From NCBI RefSeq assembly GCF_002021095.1, contig NZ_MPRK01000001.1, positions 1 to 37,519 on the forward strand: DNA of 37,519 nt, in the 5' to 3' direction. This document shows positions 17,920 through 28,140 of the stretch, piece after piece. The position numbers and the translations under genes are program-made. Position 1 is the first letter of the stretch; every line of letters begins with the position of its first letter. This DNA comes from Solemya elarraichensis gill symbiont. Lineage in GTDB: Bacteria; Pseudomonadota; Gammaproteobacteria; Chromatiales; Chromatiaceae. The notes under the pieces are model-generated. The model was not told where the DNA came from, did not search any database, and was given only the letters and a program-made list of their open reading frames with translations.

Positions 17920-18993
17920 ATGAAAAAGCTGACGGTCGATCTCGGCGAGCGCAGCTACCCGATCATGATTGGTCGCAACTTGATGCGGCATCCGGAATCC
18001 TATACCCCGTGGATTCGATCAAAGCAGGTGATGGTGGTCACCAACGAAACAGTCGCGCCACTCTACCTTAACCAGGTGCTTTCAGCGCTAGGTGATTTTC
18101 AGACTGCAGAAGTCATTCTGCCAGATGGCGAGCGCTACAAGAACCTCGATTTCCTTACCCAGATTTTTGACGCATTGCTACAGAACCGCTTCGATCGCAG
18201 CTGCACATTGCTTGCGCTTGGTGGGGGCGTGATTGGTGATATGACCGGGTTCGCTGCCGCCAGCTATCAGCGCGGTGTCGATTTCGTACAGGTCCCAACC
18301 ACGCTCTTGTCCCAGGTTGATTCATCCGTAGGCGGCAAAACAGGTGTTAACCACCCGCTAGGAAAAAACATGATCGGCGCATTCCATCAGCCGCGCTGCG
18401 TGGTGGCGGATACGGGATCACTCAATACACTGCCTGATCGGGAGCTTTCGGCAGGGCTTGCAGAAGTGATCAAGTATGGACTCATCAATGACCTTGAGTT
18501 TCTGAAGTGGCTGGAGCAGAACATGACATCACTGCTTGAGCGTGATGCCGATGCACTTGCCCACGCCATTGAGCGCTCCTGCCAGAACAAGGCAGCAATT
18601 GTCGCAGCTGATGAGCGTGAAGCAGGACAGCGTGCCTTGCTCAACCTCGGGCACACTTTTGGCCACGCGATCGAGGCGGGCATGGGTTATGGCGAGTGGC
18701 TTCATGGTGAGGCTGTCGCAGCTGGCATGTGCATGGCCGCAGAAATGTCCCGGCGCATGGGATGGATCAGTCGTGAAGATGTAGAGCGTATCAGGCGCCT
18801 GATTGATGCAGCTGGCCTGCCTGTCGACCCGCCTGAAACCCTTTCCGGGGAACGTTTCCTCGAATTAATGGCTGTTGATAAAAAAGTCCAGGCTGGCAAA
18901 CTGCGCCTCGTTTTGATGCAATCGCTTGGCCAGTCGGTACTTGTTGACCAGTTCGAGCGGGATGCGCTTGAGGCGACTGTTTTCCGCGATTAG
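17920..18993 (+). CDS. aroB: 3-dehydroquinate synthase
   Basis: AroB converts DAHP to 3-dehydroquinate, the second step of aromatic amino acid synthesis, using NAD and a divalent metal. The 357 residues include [39 protein letters not shown] and the metal-binding [11 protein letters not shown], with the third ligand in [11 protein letters not shown]. The start is two bases after aroK with GAGG upstream, so the two are translated together. The damX gene that often follows in related bacteria is absent; gltB comes next. Confidence 0.98.
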   Translation: MKKLTVDLGERSYPIMIGRNLMRHPESYTPWIRSKQVMVVTNETVAPLYLNQVLSALGDFQTAEVILPDGERYKNLDFLTQIFDALLQNRFDRSCTLLALGGGVIGDMTGFAAASYQRGVDFVQVPTTLLSQVDSSVGGKTGVNHPLGKNMIGAFHQPRCVVADTGSLNTLPDRELSAGLAEVIKYGLINDLEFLKWLEQNMTSLLERDADALAHAIERSCQNKAAIVAADEREAGQRALLNLGHTFGHAIEAGMGYGEWLHGEAVAAGMCMAAEMSRRMGWISREDVERIRRLIDAAGLPVDPPETLSGERFLELMAVDKKVQAGKLRLVLMQSLGQSVLVDQFERDALEATVFRD

Positions 18994-19045
18994 GTACCGG
19001 AATAGGTGGGCTGTATTTGCTGCTAGTGCATAACCGCCTTTCCCT

Positions 19046-19053
19046 GATATAAT
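19046..19053 (+). promoter_or_regulatory. Extended -10 promoter candidate for gltBD
   Basis: TGATATAAT (the TATAAT at 19048-19053 with TG one base before it) is a full extended -10 element. No good -35 box lies 17 bases upstream, which extended -10 promoters do not always need. It would give a leader of about 110 bases before gltB. Confidence 0.45.
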
Positions 19054-19096
19054 CACACCCCTTTTTCCGCTCACCCAGTTGCAACCAGGAGAGATC

Positions 19097-19150
19097 GTGG
19101 CTGTACGGGTGTCGGCGTGCAATTCGCCAGCGGCTTTTATACGAATTTGA
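19097..19150 (+). CDS. Candidate 17-residue leader ORF upstream of gltB
   Basis: GGAGAG at 19088-19093 is well placed before a GTG at 19097 that opens a 17-codon frame (MAVRVSACNSPAAFIRI) ending at 19150, eighteen bases before the gltB start. It could be a real leader peptide or chance. No conserved family was recognised, and no attenuator hairpin is obvious between it and gltB. Confidence 0.2.
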   Translation: MAVRVSACNSPAAFIRI

Positions 19151-19168
19151 ATAATGAGGTGGTTTGTA

Positions 19169-22100
19169 ATGAACCAGGGCTGTTTGCCGCCTAGACAAGG
19201 TCTGTATGATCCAGCAAATGAGCATGACGCCTGTGGTGTCGGTTTCGTCGCTCATATCAAGGGTAAGAAAAGTCACGAGATTGTCAGCCAGGGGCTGACC
19301 ATCCTTGAGCGCCTGACGCATCGTGGTGCTGTTGGTGCCGATCCCAAGGCGGGTGATGGCGCTGGCATGCTGATGCAGATTCCTGACGCTTTTTTGCGTG
19401 AAGTTTCCGCTATCGAGCTACCAGCCGAGGGGGCATACGGTATTGGTATGCTGTTTCTTCCCCAGGAGGAGGCTTCGCGCACTGCGCTTGAGGCACTTGT
19501 TGAAGAGATAGTCACAGCAGAGGGCCAGAGCGTGTTAGGTTGGCGCACCGTGCCAGTTGACAACAGCTCACTTGGAGTCAGTGTCAAACCGACTGAACCA
19601 GTTGTTCGCCAGGTCTTCATCGGACGTGGTGAGGGAACGGCTGACCAGGATGCACTGGAACGCAAGCTGTTCGTGATACACAAGCTCATCGAAGGGCAGT
19701 CCAAACAGCGCGAACTTGCAGGTGTTGAGCAGTTCTATGTTAACTCGATGTCCTCCAGAACAATCGTCTACAAGGGCATGCTGCTGGCTAACCAGGTTGG
19801 TGAGTACTATATCGACCTGAAAGATGAACGCGTTACCTCTGCACTGGCACTGGTGCACCAGCGTTTCTCGACCAATACATTCCCGACCTGGGATCTTGCA
19901 CACCCGTTCCGCATGATTGCGCATAATGGCGAGATCAATACCATGCGCGGCAACGTTAACTGGATGGCAGCACGCCGCCAGTCGATGGCGTCTGACATTC
20001 TTGGTGAAGACCTAGACAAGGTATGGCCGCTGATTCCGGAAGGTCAGTCGGACTCTGCCTGTTTTGACAATGCACTTGAACTGCTGGTTGCAGGTGGCTA
20101 TTCACTGATTCATGCCATGATGATGCTGATTCCCGAGGCATGGTCCGGTAACAAGCTGATGGATGACGACCGTCGTGCTTTCTACGAATATCATGCTGCC
20201 CTGATGGAGCCATGGGACGGGCCGGCAGCAGTTGCTTTCACCGATGGACGCCAGATCGGTGCAACCCTCGACCGTAACGGTTTGCGCCCTGCGCGTTACC
20301 TGATTACCGATGATGATCTTGTTGTCATGGGTTCAGAGATGGGTGTGCTCGAGATTCCAGAAGAGAAAATCATCAAGAAGTGGCGCCTGCAGCCCGGCAA
20401 GATGTTCCTCATCGACATGGAGCAGGGCCGCATCATTGATGATGCAGAATTGAAAGCAGAACTGGCCAAGGCACGCCCTTACCAAGAGATGCTCGACTCA
20501 AGCCAGATTCATCTCAACGAACTCACCGATCCGGTGACCACGGCAATGTGCCCTGATGATGACCTGTTGCTCGATCTGCAGCAGTCATTCGGTTACACCC
20601 AGGAGGACATCAAGTTCCTGCTAACGCCAATGGTGGCAACTGGCCAGGAAGGAACCGGTTCCATGGGTGCGGACAATCCGCCCTCAGTGCTGTCAAACAA
20701 GTCAAAGCACCTGTCGACCTACTTCAAACAGAACTTTGCCCAGGTGACCAATCCGCCGATCGATCCGATTCGTGAAGAGATTGTCATGTCACTGGTAACC
20801 CTGATCGGTCCACGTCCTAACCTGCTCGGCCTTGATGACGACGGCGCTTACATGCGACTCGAGGCAAGCCAGCCGGTACTCACCAACGAGGACCTGGAGC
20901 GCATTCGCAGTATCAAGGATCGTGCCGGTGGCGCCTTCAGAACCAAGACCCTCGACATCTCCTACCCGGCGGATGTCGGTGCCGATGGAATGCGAGAAGC
21001 GCTTAATGATCTGTGTGCTGATGCAGAGAAAGCGGTGCTGGGTCATTACAATATTCTGATTCTTTCAGACCGCAGGGTCGATACAGACAGTGTTGCGATT
21101 CCAGCCTTGCTGGCAACTTCCGCCGTTCATCACCATCTGATCCGCAAAGGCCTGCGTACTGATACCGGGTTGGTCGTTGAAACAGGTGCTGCACTTGAAG
21201 TACACCACTTCGCAACGCTTGCCGGTTATGGTGCAGAGGCAATCAACCCCTGGCTGGCGTTTGAGACCATCAAGTCAATGTATGATCGAATCGATGGTGT
21301 TGACGACTATGCAACGGCAAAGGATCGCTACATCAAGGCGGTTGGTAAAGGGCTCAAAAAAGTTATGTCGAAGATGGGTATCTCGACATACCAATCCTAC
21401 TGTGGTGCTCAGATTTTCGATGCTGTCGGACTCGCGACGCCTTTCCTGCAGGAGTATTTCACCGGCACGACGACCACGATTGAAGGTATCGGGCTCGACG
21501 AAGTCTCTGATGAGGCATTCCGCTGGCACCAGGATGCGTTCGGTGACAAGCAAATCTACACAAAGCATCTCGATGTTGGCGGCGACTACGCCTTCCGTCA
21601 TCGCGGTGAGGCACATAACTGGACTCCGGAGAGCATTGCCAAACTGCAACATGCAGTGCGTGCCAACGATGCATCGACCTATGCAGAGTTTACCAGCCTG
21701 ATTAATGACCAGAGCGAGCATCTGCTGACACTACGCGGCCTGATGGATTTCAACTGGGCTGAGACAGCTGTTCCGCTCGAAGAGGTTGAGCCTGCTAAAG
21801 AGATCGTCAAACGTTTTTCTACCGGCGCCATGTCGTTCGGGAGCATCTCCTACGAGGCGCATTCAACACTCGCGGTCGCCATGAACGCACTCGGTGGCAA
21901 GTCCAATACTGGTGAAGGTGGTGAAGAGCCGACACGCTTCAATCCGCTTGAAGATGGCTCCATGAATCCGGAGCGCTCTGCGATCAAGCAGGTCGCCTCC
22001 GGCCGTTTTGGTGTGACTACCGAGTACCTGGTCAACTCTGACGATATTCAGATCAAGATGGCACAGGGCGCCAAGCCCGGTGAAGGCGGACAACTGCCAG

Positions 22101-23800
22101 GCCACAAGGTCAATGCGCAGATTGCACGCGTACGTCATTCAACCCCTGGTGTCGGTCTGATTTCACCGCCACCACACCACGATATTTACTCGATCGAGGA
22201 TCTTGCGCAGCTGATTCACGACCTCAAGAACGTACAGCCGAAGTCACGTATTTCGGTCAAGCTGGTTTCCGAGGTGGGTGTAGGTACAGTTGCAGCCGGC
22301 GTCTCCAAGGCGCACGCAGATCACGTCACTATCTCCGGTTACGATGGTGGTACAGGTGCATCTCCGCTGACCTCTATCAAGCATGCCGGCTCTCCATGGG
22401 AGATTGGCCTTGCTGAGACTCACCAGACACTGGTGATGAACAAGCTGCGTGGTCGTATTGCCGTACAGGTAGACGGTGGACTGCGAACCGGTCGTGATGT
22501 GGTTATCGGTGCGCTTCTGGGAGCTGACGAATTTGGTTTTGCCACTGCACCACTGATTGCAGAGGGCTGCATCATGATGCGCAAATGCCATCTCAACACC
22601 TGTCCAGTCGGTGTCGCAACCCAGGATCCAGAACTGCGCAAGCGCTTCACAGGCAAGCCTGAGCACATCATCAACTACTTCTTCTTCGTTGCTGAAGAGA
22701 TGCGCCAGATCATGGCGAAGCTCGGATTCAGGAGCGTTGAGGAGATGATTGGTCAGAGTGATCGTCTCGATATGCGCAATGCGATCAACCACTGGAAAGC
22801 GAAAGGGCTCGATTACTCTCGCCTGCTGCACAAGCCGGAGGCTGATGCAGACGTAGCGATTCGCCATACTGAGAGCCAGGACCATGGTCTCGACAAGGCG
22901 CTTGATCACGAACTGATTGCCCAGGCTCAGCCTGCGCTCGAGAAAGGCGAGAAGGTCACGATTGACATCAACGTCTACAACAACAACCGTACATTCGGCA
23001 CCATGCTCTCCGGGCGCGTTGCCGAGAAGTATGGTCACGCAGGCCTGCCTGATGACACCATTCACGTCAATGCAAAGGGTACTGCTGGCCAGTCTTTCGG
23101 TGCCTGGGTGGCCAAGGGTGTCACCGTTGAGCTTTCAGGTGAAGGTAACGACTATGTCGGTAAGGGTCTCTCTGGCGGACGTTTGATCATCTATCCTCCG
23201 CAGGAGTCGAAGATCGGCAAGGCGGAAGAGAACATTATCGTCGGTAACACCGTGCTTTACGGAGCCATCGGTGGTGAATGCTACTTCCGTGGCGTCGGCG
23301 GCGAACGTTTCGCTGTACGTAACTCGGGTGCCACAGCTGTTATCGAGGGTGTTGGCGACCATGGTTGTGAATACATGACCGGCGGCATTGTCGTCTGTCT
23401 TGGTGAGACCGGACGCAACTTCGCAGCTGGCATGTCTGGTGGCATCGCCTACGTCTTTGACGCAAAGGGTGACTTCGAAAACCGCTGCAACATGGCGCAG
23501 GTTGAACTTGAGCCTATCCTTGCAGAGGATGAAGCGCTTGAGTCAAGCGATCACATGGGCGGCGACCTGGAAACCAAGGGGCGTGTTGATGTCAGTCACG
23601 ACATGACGCGTTTCGATGAGATTCGTTTACGTCAGCTGATCGAGAATCATCTCGCCTACACCAATTCGGAAGTTGCTCGCCGCATTCTCAATCACTGGGA
23701 CGAAATGCTGCCGAAATTTGTTAAAGTGATGCCTGTTGAATACCGCCGTGCATTGATGGAAATGCAGGCGCAGCAGGTTTCCGATACCAAAGTTGCCTAG
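19169..23800 (+). CDS. gltB: Glutamate synthase (NADPH), large subunit
   Basis: GltB takes the amide of glutamine and, with electrons from GltD, makes two glutamates from glutamine and 2-oxoglutarate. From ATG 19169 it has 1543 residues. GAGGTGG at 19157-19163 sets this start; the earlier ATG at 19154 overlaps that ribosome site. A short propeptide precedes C22 (HDACGVGF), the class II amidotransferase nucleophile. The FMN domain holds [21 protein letters not shown], and [15 protein letters not shown] carries the 3Fe-4S cysteines. The C-terminal beta-helix domain has the repeated GG/G pattern. gltD follows after 18 bases. With the Amt operon it completes ammonium assimilation, except for glutamine synthetase, which is not in the window. 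Confidence 0.98.
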   Translation: MNQGCLPPRQGLYDPANEHDACGVGFVAHIKGKKSHEIVSQGLTILERLTHRGAVGADPKAGDGAGMLMQIPDAFLREVSAIELPAEGAYGIGMLFLPQEEASRTALEALVEEIVTAEGQSVLGWRTVPVDNSSLGVSVKPTEPVVRQVFIGRGEGTADQDALERKLFVIHKLIEGQSKQRELAGVEQFYVNSMSSRTIVYKGMLLANQVGEYYIDLKDERVTSALALVHQRFSTNTFPTWDLAHPFRMIAHNGEINTMRGNVNWMAARRQSMASDILGEDLDKVWPLIPEGQSDSACFDNALELLVAGGYSLIHAMMMLIPEAWSGNKLMDDDRRAFYEYHAALMEPWDGPAAVAFTDGRQIGATLDRNGLRPARYLITDDDLVVMGSEMGVLEIPEEKIIKKWRLQPGKMFLIDMEQGRIIDDAELKAELAKARPYQEMLDSSQIHLNELTDPVTTAMCPDDDLLLDLQQSFGYTQEDIKFLLTPMVATGQEGTGSMGADNPPSVLSNKSKHLSTYFKQNFAQVTNPPIDPIREEIVMSLVTLIGPRPNLLGLDDDGAYMRLEASQPVLTNEDLERIRSIKDRAGGAFRTKTLDISYPADVGADGMREALNDLCADAEKAVLGHYNILILSDRRVDTDSVAIPALLATSAVHHHLIRKGLRTDTGLVVETGAALEVHHFATLAGYGAEAINPWLAFETIKSMYDRIDGVDDYATAKDRYIKAVGKGLKKVMSKMGISTYQSYCGAQIFDAVGLATPFLQEYFTGTTTTIEGIGLDEVSDEAFRWHQDAFGDKQIYTKHLDVGGDYAFRHRGEAHNWTPESIAKLQHAVRANDASTYAEFTSLINDQSEHLLTLRGLMDFNWAETAVPLEEVEPAKEIVKRFSTGAMSFGSISYEAHSTLAVAMNALGGKSNTGEGGEEPTRFNPLEDGSMNPERSAIKQVASGRFGVTTEYLVNSDDIQIKMAQGAKPGEGGQLPGHKVNAQIARVRHSTPGVGLISPPPHHDIYSIEDLAQLIHDLKNVQPKSRISVKLVSEVGVGTVAAGVSKAHADHVTISGYDGGTGASPLTSIKHAGSPWEIGLAETHQTLVMNKLRGRIAVQVDGGLRTGRDVVIGALLGADEFGFATAPLIAEGCIMMRKCHLNTCPVGVATQDPELRKRFTGKPEHIINYFFFVAEEMRQIMAKLGFRSVEEMIGQSDRLDMRNAINHWKAKGLDYSRLLHKPEADADVAIRHTESQDHGLDKALDHELIAQAQPALEKGEKVTIDINVYNNNRTFGTMLSGRVAEKYGHAGLPDDTIHVNAKGTAGQSFGAWVAKGVTVELSGEGNDYVGKGLSGGRLIIYPPQESKIGKAEENIIVGNTVLYGAIGGECYFRGVGGERFAVRNSGATAVIEGVGDHGCEYMTGGIVVCLGETGRNFAAGMSGGIAYVFDAKGDFENRCNMAQVELEPILAEDEALESSDHMGGDLETKGRVDVSHDMTRFDEIRLRQLIENHLAYTNSEVARRILNHWDEMLPKFVKVMPVEYRRALMEMQAQQVSDTKVA

Positions 23801-23818
23801 CCCGGGGGAAAGTAAGAG

Positions 23819-25273
23819 ATGGGTAAACCAACAGGATTTATGGAATATGAGCGCAAGGACCGCACCTATACACCGGTCAGCGATCGTATTACCAACTTTG
23901 CTGAATTTGTCATTCCGCTTTCTGATGACGAGCTGGGCACCCAGGGTGCTCGCTGCATGGACTGCGGTATTCCTTTTTGTCACCAGGGTTGTCCGGTTAA
24001 TAACCAGATCCCTGACTGGAATGACCTGGTCTTTCATGGTGACTGGCGCGCAGCATCGGACACGTTGCATTCGACCAATAACTTTCCTGAGTTCACCGGA
24101 CGTATCTGTCCGGCACCATGCCAGGAGTCTTGCACTCTGAACCTGACTGATGAGCCAGTGAGTATTAAAAGCATCGAGTGCGCCATTGTCGACAAGGCGT
24201 GGGAAGAGGGCTGGATCAAGCCGCTCATCGCTGAACACAGAACCGGCAAACGTATTGCCGTGGTAGGTTCTGGTCCGGCGGGTATGGCATGTGCTCAACA
24301 GCTCGCGCGCGCGGGTCATGATGTCACCCTGTTCGAGAAAGAGCCGCGTATTGGCGGTCTGCTGCGATTCGGTATTCCGGACTTTAAACTCGACAAAAGC
24401 ATTATTGACCGTCGTATGAGCCAGATGCGCGCAGAGGGCGTTGTCTTCAAGTCACGCACGCATGTCGGTGTTGATATCAAGGCAACTGAAATTCTCGACA
24501 CTTTCGATGCAGTCGCATTAACAGGTGGTTCTGAAAAGGCACGTGATCTGCCAATTCCGGGACGCGACCTTAACGGTGTCTATTTTGCTATGGACTTTCT
24601 CAAGGCGAACACCAAGCACGTGCAGGGTGTTCATGGCGAAGAGGATGTGATCTCGGCCAAGGACAAGCATGTGGTTGTCATCGGTGGTGGTGATACGGGT
24701 TCTGACTGTATCGGTACATCCAACCGTCATGGTGCAGCATCTGTTACTCAACTCGAGATTTTGCCACAGCCCCCCGAGAAAGAAGACAAGGGTACCGTGT
24801 GGCCGGATTGGCCAAACAAGATGCGCACCTCGACTTCACAGGAAGAGGGTTGTGAGCGTATGTTCTCTGTTGCTTCGAAGGAGTTTATCGACGATGGGGA
24901 AGGTAACCTCCTCAAGGCAGTCAAGTGCATCAAGGTCGAGTGGAACAAGGATGAAAGCGGAAACTGGCAGATGAGTGAAGTTGCCGGTTCCGAATTTGAA
25001 CTGCAGGCGGATATCGCTACCCTGGCAATGGGTTTTGTCCATCCTGTGCATGAAGGTATGCTCGAGCAGCTTGGTGTTGAGCTGGACGGGCGTGGCAACG
25101 TGCAGGGTGAAACCGAGGGTGAGAAGGCCTATTACACCTCGATGGACAAGGTGTTTTCAGCTGGAGATATGCGCCGTGGTCAATCATTGGTCGTATGGGC
25201 AATTCGCGAAGGACGCCAGTGTGCGCGTTCAATCGATGAATACCTGATGGGGTCGACTGATTTGCCACGCTGA
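23819..25273 (+). CDS. gltD: Glutamate synthase (NADPH), small subunit
   Basis: GltD is the FAD and iron-sulfur subunit that passes electrons from NADPH to GltB. The 484 residues contain the N-terminal 4Fe-4S cysteines ([15 protein letters not shown] and CPAPCQESC), the FAD motif [22 protein letters not shown], and the NADPH motif [14 protein letters not shown]. The C-terminus has [18 protein letters not shown], closing the FAD site. GGGGGAAAG precedes the ATG. A terminator follows 25 bases after the stop. The hemE gene that often follows gltD in related bacteria is absent; a repeat-rich gap begins instead. Confidence 0.98.
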   Translation: MGKPTGFMEYERKDRTYTPVSDRITNFAEFVIPLSDDELGTQGARCMDCGIPFCHQGCPVNNQIPDWNDLVFHGDWRAASDTLHSTNNFPEFTGRICPAPCQESCTLNLTDEPVSIKSIECAIVDKAWEEGWIKPLIAEHRTGKRIAVVGSGPAGMACAQQLARAGHDVTLFEKEPRIGGLLRFGIPDFKLDKSIIDRRMSQMRAEGVVFKSRTHVGVDIKATEILDTFDAVALTGGSEKARDLPIPGRDLNGVYFAMDFLKANTKHVQGVHGEEDVISAKDKHVVVIGGGDTGSDCIGTSNRHGAASVTQLEILPQPPEKEDKGTVWPDWPNKMRTSTSQEEGCERMFSVASKEFIDDGEGNLLKAVKCIKVEWNKDESGNWQMSEVAGSEFELQADIATLAMGFVHPVHEGMLEQLGVELDGRGNVQGETEGEKAYYTSMDKVFSAGDMRRGQSLVVWAIREGRQCARSIDEYLMGSTDLPR

Positions 25274-25297
25274 GTTTTCTCATTAAGCGCTTATGAT

Positions 25298-25326
25298 ATG
25301 CCGGCCTTGAGTCGGCATTCTTTTTA
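25298..25326 (+). terminator. Terminator after gltD
   Basis: ATGCCGGC (25298-25305), loop CTTGA, GTCGGCAT (25311-25318) make an 8-bp stem with one G-T pair, followed by TTCTTTTTAG. The hairpin is nearly the same as a copy at 25614-25634 (19 of 21 bases), so a mobile repeat may have supplied this terminator. Confidence 0.75.
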
Positions 25327-25357
25327 GTGTCGTTCCACGACAGGTTTTATGTTGAAA

Positions 25358-25634
25358 GCGCGCGGTGGCGCGCACCCACCCTACTTTCTTGTGCTGACAA
25401 GAAAGTAGGCAAAGAAACAGCTCCTTACCAGCTCCTGATCGCACGCGACTTGGTCATCACAGCGCGAAAAAAACTCGCGATCTTCGATCACTCAGACAGT
25501 TTTTCGCTTATTCCTGTGATGCCCTGCGCCACGCACGGGCGCCGATAACGGAGAGTCCTCTGTTCCATGGGCTGTTGAAGAGTTGCTTCCTACGCACACG
25601 TATTCCCTTCGTCATGCCGGCCTTGAGCCGGTAT
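25358..25634. repeat. Repeat element A: multi-hairpin region between gltD and gpsA
   Basis: No gene is supported in the 396-base gap. It holds four structures: GCGCGC/GCGCGC (25358-25373); a perfect 13-bp stem with a four-base loop (25380-25409); a two-part hairpin (outer stem 25456-25462 with 25514-25520, inner stem 25464-25471 with 25500-25507, 28-base loop); and a copy of the gltD terminator hairpin (25614-25634). The third is homologous to element B at 33373-33478, sharing CCTGATCGC before it, 20 of 28 loop bases, and a CCGNTAACGGNGAG motif after it (25542-25557). A 73-codon frame across it is judged spurious. Confidence 0.8.
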
Positions 25635-25669
25635 CCATGAGACATGTGCTGTTCTTGATGGTCCCCGAC

Positions 25670-26677
25670 TCAGTCTTCCGACTTATGCGCCCTGTGCAGC
25701 AGTTCCTTGACAGCTTCTCGCGGTGACTGTCCTTCGTACAGGATGCGATAAACCTGGTCGGTAATCGGCATCTCGACACCAAGCTCCTGCGCCTTGAAGT
25801 AGACTTCGCGCGCTGTATTGATGCCTTCGATCTCTTGCTGAATCTCGGCTTTCGCCTCGTCGATTGTCAGTCCGCGTGCTAGTGCAAGGCCAAGACGGCG
25901 GTTGCGTGACTGGTCATCTGTGCAGGTGAGAGTCAGGTCGCCAAGGCCGGCAAGGCCCATGAAAGTTTCAGGGTGTGCGCCAATCGCTGCACCGAGGCGA
26001 GTGATTTCAGCCAGTCCTCGCGTGATCAATGCGGCACGCGCGTTGGCACCAAATCCAAGTCCATCAGACATGCCGGCACCAATCGCCATGACATTCTTGC
26101 TCGCACCGCCAATCTGTACTCCTACGATGTCGTGGCTTGTGTAGGCACGGAAGGTATCAGAGCTGAAAGCCTCGGCTAGAAACTCTGCATATTTTTCGGA
26201 ATTTGAGGCAATGGTTATCGCTGTTGGGTAACCGGCTGCTACTTCCTTGGCAAATGTAGGTCCTGAGAGTACGGCTACATCTGTATTTGGTAGCAGTTCA
26301 TGAGCCACTTCGCTGAGCAGTTTTTTGCTTGACGGGTCGAGCCCCTTGGTTGCCCATGCTATGCGGGCAGTATCAGGATTGATGGTTTTTACCTGGTCGA
26401 CCACTGCACGGAAAGCGTGGCTGGGAACGACGATCAGTACCTCATCCGTCGTTGCCAGAACCTCTTTTAGATCGCTGTTGGCAGTCAGGTTGTCCGGAAA
26501 GGGGATGTCCGGGATGTAACGCTTGTTGCGCCTGTCGCGGTTGTGCGCTTCAACTTCCGGTGGCAGGCCCCATAGTATGACCTGGTGGCCATTATGTGCC
26601 AGGAGAATGGCGAGTGCGGTACCCCAGGAACCAGCCCCGAGTACCGCGAATCTCTTTGCCTCAGTGGGACTGCTCAC
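25670..26677 (-). CDS. gpsA: Glycerol-3-phosphate dehydrogenase (NAD(P)+)
   Basis: GpsA reduces dihydroxyacetone phosphate to glycerol 3-phosphate for phospholipid synthesis. The 335-residue protein has the cofactor motif AVLGAGSWGTALA (about 12-24), ATKGLD, SGPTFAKEVA, the catalytic lysine region GGASKNVMAIGAG and AGLGDLTLTC. It overlaps the end of secB by 17 bases, the same secB-gpsA order as in E. coli. No clear terminator follows on the minus strand; the repeat region begins 35 bases beyond the stop. Confidence 0.98.
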   Translation of the reverse strand: MSSPTEAKRFAVLGAGSWGTALAILLAHNGHQVILWGLPPEVEAHNRDRRNKRYIPDIPFPDNLTANSDLKEVLATTDEVLIVVPSHAFRAVVDQVKTINPDTARIAWATKGLDPSSKKLLSEVAHELLPNTDVAVLSGPTFAKEVAAGYPTAITIASNSEKYAEFLAEAFSSDTFRAYTSHDIVGVQIGGASKNVMAIGAGMSDGLGFGANARAALITRGLAEITRLGAAIGAHPETFMGLAGLGDLTLTCTDDQSRNRRLGLALARGLTIDEAKAEIQQEIEGINTAREVYFKAQELGVEMPITDQVYRILYEGQSPREAVKELLHRAHKSED

Positions 26678-27119
26678 TATCCTGCTCTTGTTGCGCCTGC
26701 TGCATGTGTTGCATATAGAGTTGCTCGAAATTAACCGGTGTCAGCAACAGTTGCGGGAAGCTTCCACGGTTGACGAGATCTGACACGGTTTCACGCGCAT
26801 AGGGAAACAGGACGTTAGGACACTGGATGCCCATGATTGGCCCCATCTGCTCATCAGGTACAATCATAACCTGGAAAATTCCGGCCTGGTGAACCTCGGC
26901 CAGGAACGCAGTCTCTTCGCCATTTTTCACGGTGATGGTGACAACCAGCACGACTTCATAGTTATTCTCATCGATCTGGTTAACCTCTGTGTTGAGGTCG
27001 AGGCTCATGTCCGGATTCCACTCCTTGAGGAACACCTGTGGAGAATTCGGAGTCTCGAAGGAGAGGTCCTTGGTATAGATACGCTGGAGGTTGAATTGTG
27101 GTTCGTTGTTTTCGCTCAT
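26661..27119 (-). CDS. secB: Protein-export chaperone SecB
   Basis: SecB is a tetrameric cytoplasmic chaperone that keeps exported proteins unfolded and hands them to SecA. The 152-residue protein has the family's FNLQRIYTKDLSFETPNSP at the N-terminus, LNTEV, CPNVLFPYARETVSDLVNRGSFPQLLLTPVNF and a Gln-rich C-terminal tail. The start is 24 bases after the rhodanese gene and its end overlaps gpsA. In E. coli and Pseudomonas grxC lies between yibN and secB; here it is missing. Confidence 0.98.
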   Translation of the reverse strand: MSENNEPQFNLQRIYTKDLSFETPNSPQVFLKEWNPDMSLDLNTEVNQIDENNYEVVLVVTITVKNGEETAFLAEVHQAGIFQVMIVPDEQMGPIMGIQCPNVLFPYARETVSDLVNRGSFPQLLLTPVNFEQLYMQHMQQAQQEQDSEQSH

Positions 27120-27143
27120 GGTTCCTGTTGCCTGAAAGAGTGG

Positions 27144-27560
27144 TTATTTTGTAGATACCGGAAGCTTCTCTGCTTCCCATGCATGAAGTCCGCCACGCAG
27201 ATTATAAACTTTTTCAAAGCCGGCCTTGCGCAGGTCGCCGCATGCCGAGCCGCTTTGGTTGCCGCTTTTACAGCTCACAATAACCGGAGTTTGCTTGAAC
27301 TTTTCCAGGCTATGGATCTGGTTCTTGAAGCCGTTCAGTGGAATACTGCGGGCGTTGACGATGTGTCCCTTGTGGAAATCAGCCATTGGACGTACATCGA
27401 TTACGACTGCATCCTCACGATTGATCAAATGCGTTGCGCCGACCGGGTCCACGCTGTTTTTCTGTGCCTGCATCAGGTTGAATGCAAGCAGTGCAAGTAC
27501 GACAAAAAGTGAGGCAACCAGTATCGCGTGGTTGCCAGCGAATTCAATCAGCTGTTCCAT
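27144..27560 (-). CDS. yibN: Membrane-anchored rhodanese-like protein (YibN type)
   Basis: Rhodanese domains carry sulfur as a persulfide on an active cysteine; the cellular substrate of this family is not settled. The 138-residue protein has one N-terminal membrane segment (about 11-30) and a single rhodanese domain: DAVVIDVRPMADFHKGHI, then the active-site loop C97-K-S-G-N-Q-S, and NLRGGLHAWE near the C-terminus. The domain is predicted to be cytoplasmic or periplasmic depending on topology; it could not be settled. It begins 36 bases after the ArsR-type gene, on the same strand, so both may be in one transcript running into secB and gpsA. Confidence 0.9.
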   Translation of the reverse strand: MEQLIEFAGNHAILVASLFVVLALLAFNLMQAQKNSVDPVGATHLINREDAVVIDVRPMADFHKGHIVNARSIPLNGFKNQIHSLEKFKQTPVIVSCKSGNQSGSACGDLRKAGFEKVYNLRGGLHAWEAEKLPVSTK

Positions 27561-27596
27561 ATCAAGTCCGTTTCTACGGGTAGAGTATTTGGGGTG

Positions 27597-27929
27597 TTAG
27601 TGTAACCCACTTGTACAGAAAACTTCACGCATCATACCGATTAATTGCAGCAGGCGTGGATCAGCTACCTTGTAGTAGACCCTGTTGGCATCTTTGCGTG
27701 CGGAGAGGATCTCCTTGTCGCGCAGAATTGCCAGGTGTTGCGAGATATTACTCTGAGAGGTGCCGACCTGCTCGACAATATCCTGAACGCTGACTTCCTC
27801 TTCACCCAGGGTGCAGAGAATTTTCAGGCGTACCGGGTGCGACATCGCCTTGAGTGCACGGGATGCACGGTTGATGTCTGAATCCTCCTCTATAAGCTCC
27901 AGATCTGTGATCTCTTCTTGTTTCTGCAT
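27597..27929 (-). CDS. ArsR-family regulator, candidate persulfide sensor (SqrR/BigR-like)
   Basis: A winged-helix repressor of the ArsR family. From ATG 27929 it has 110 residues: ALKAMSHPVRLKILC, the recognition helix TSQSNISQHLAILRDK and the wing ARKDANRVYYKVAD. It lacks the metal-binding ELCVCDL motif. Its only two cysteines are C39 and C105, exactly 66 apart; in the persulfide sensors SqrR (C41, C107) and BigR (C42, C108) the pair has the same spacing and helix context. This suggests a sulfide or persulfide sensor, consistent with the rhodanese gene next to it. Starts at 27965 and 27986 are possible but overlap the palindromic sequence at 27959-27988. It lies between yibN and gpmI, which are direct neighbours in Pseudomonas. 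Confidence 0.85.
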   Translation of the reverse strand: MQKQEEITDLELIEEDSDINRASRALKAMSHPVRLKILCTLGEEEVSVQDIVEQVGTSQSNISQHLAILRDKEILSARKDANRVYYKVADPRLLQLIGMMREVFCTSGLH

Positions 27930-27958
27930 CGTCGTGTAATCCTGTAATAACTTCTTAT

Positions 27959-27988
27959 GGAGCATATGCTCCGCTGAATGTAGCATAT
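27959..27988. promoter_or_regulatory. Candidate operator of the ArsR-type gene
   Basis: GGAGCATATGCTCC (27959-27972) is a perfect 14-bp palindrome. AGCATAT recurs at 27982-27988, forming an ATATGCT...AGCATAT inverted repeat. It lies just upstream of the preferred ATG of the regulator, where a self-repressing ArsR protein would bind. No binding data exist; the role is inferred from position and symmetry. Confidence 0.4.
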
Positions 27989-28140
27989 ATTAGAAGATTA
28001 GTGTATTCGGAGTTTTGCGGCCTGTCCGGATGTCTCTCTACTGTTTCCATGGAATTAGTCTGTAGCTGTGGATGCAAGTTGCGTTAAAATGGTCAGCAAT
28101 CAGGATTGGCTGACAGAATTACAGGAACTGACGAAGAACC

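Noticed and set aside
22244-23065. 273-codon minus-strand frame inside gltB
   Set aside because: It is antisense to the well-supported FMN and iron-sulfur region of gltB, and its composition is that of a shadow frame.
25327-25548. 73-codon frame in the gltD-gpsA gap
   Set aside because: It lies entirely within repeat element A and its hairpins; its sequence follows the repeats and has no ribosome site or protein-like conservation.
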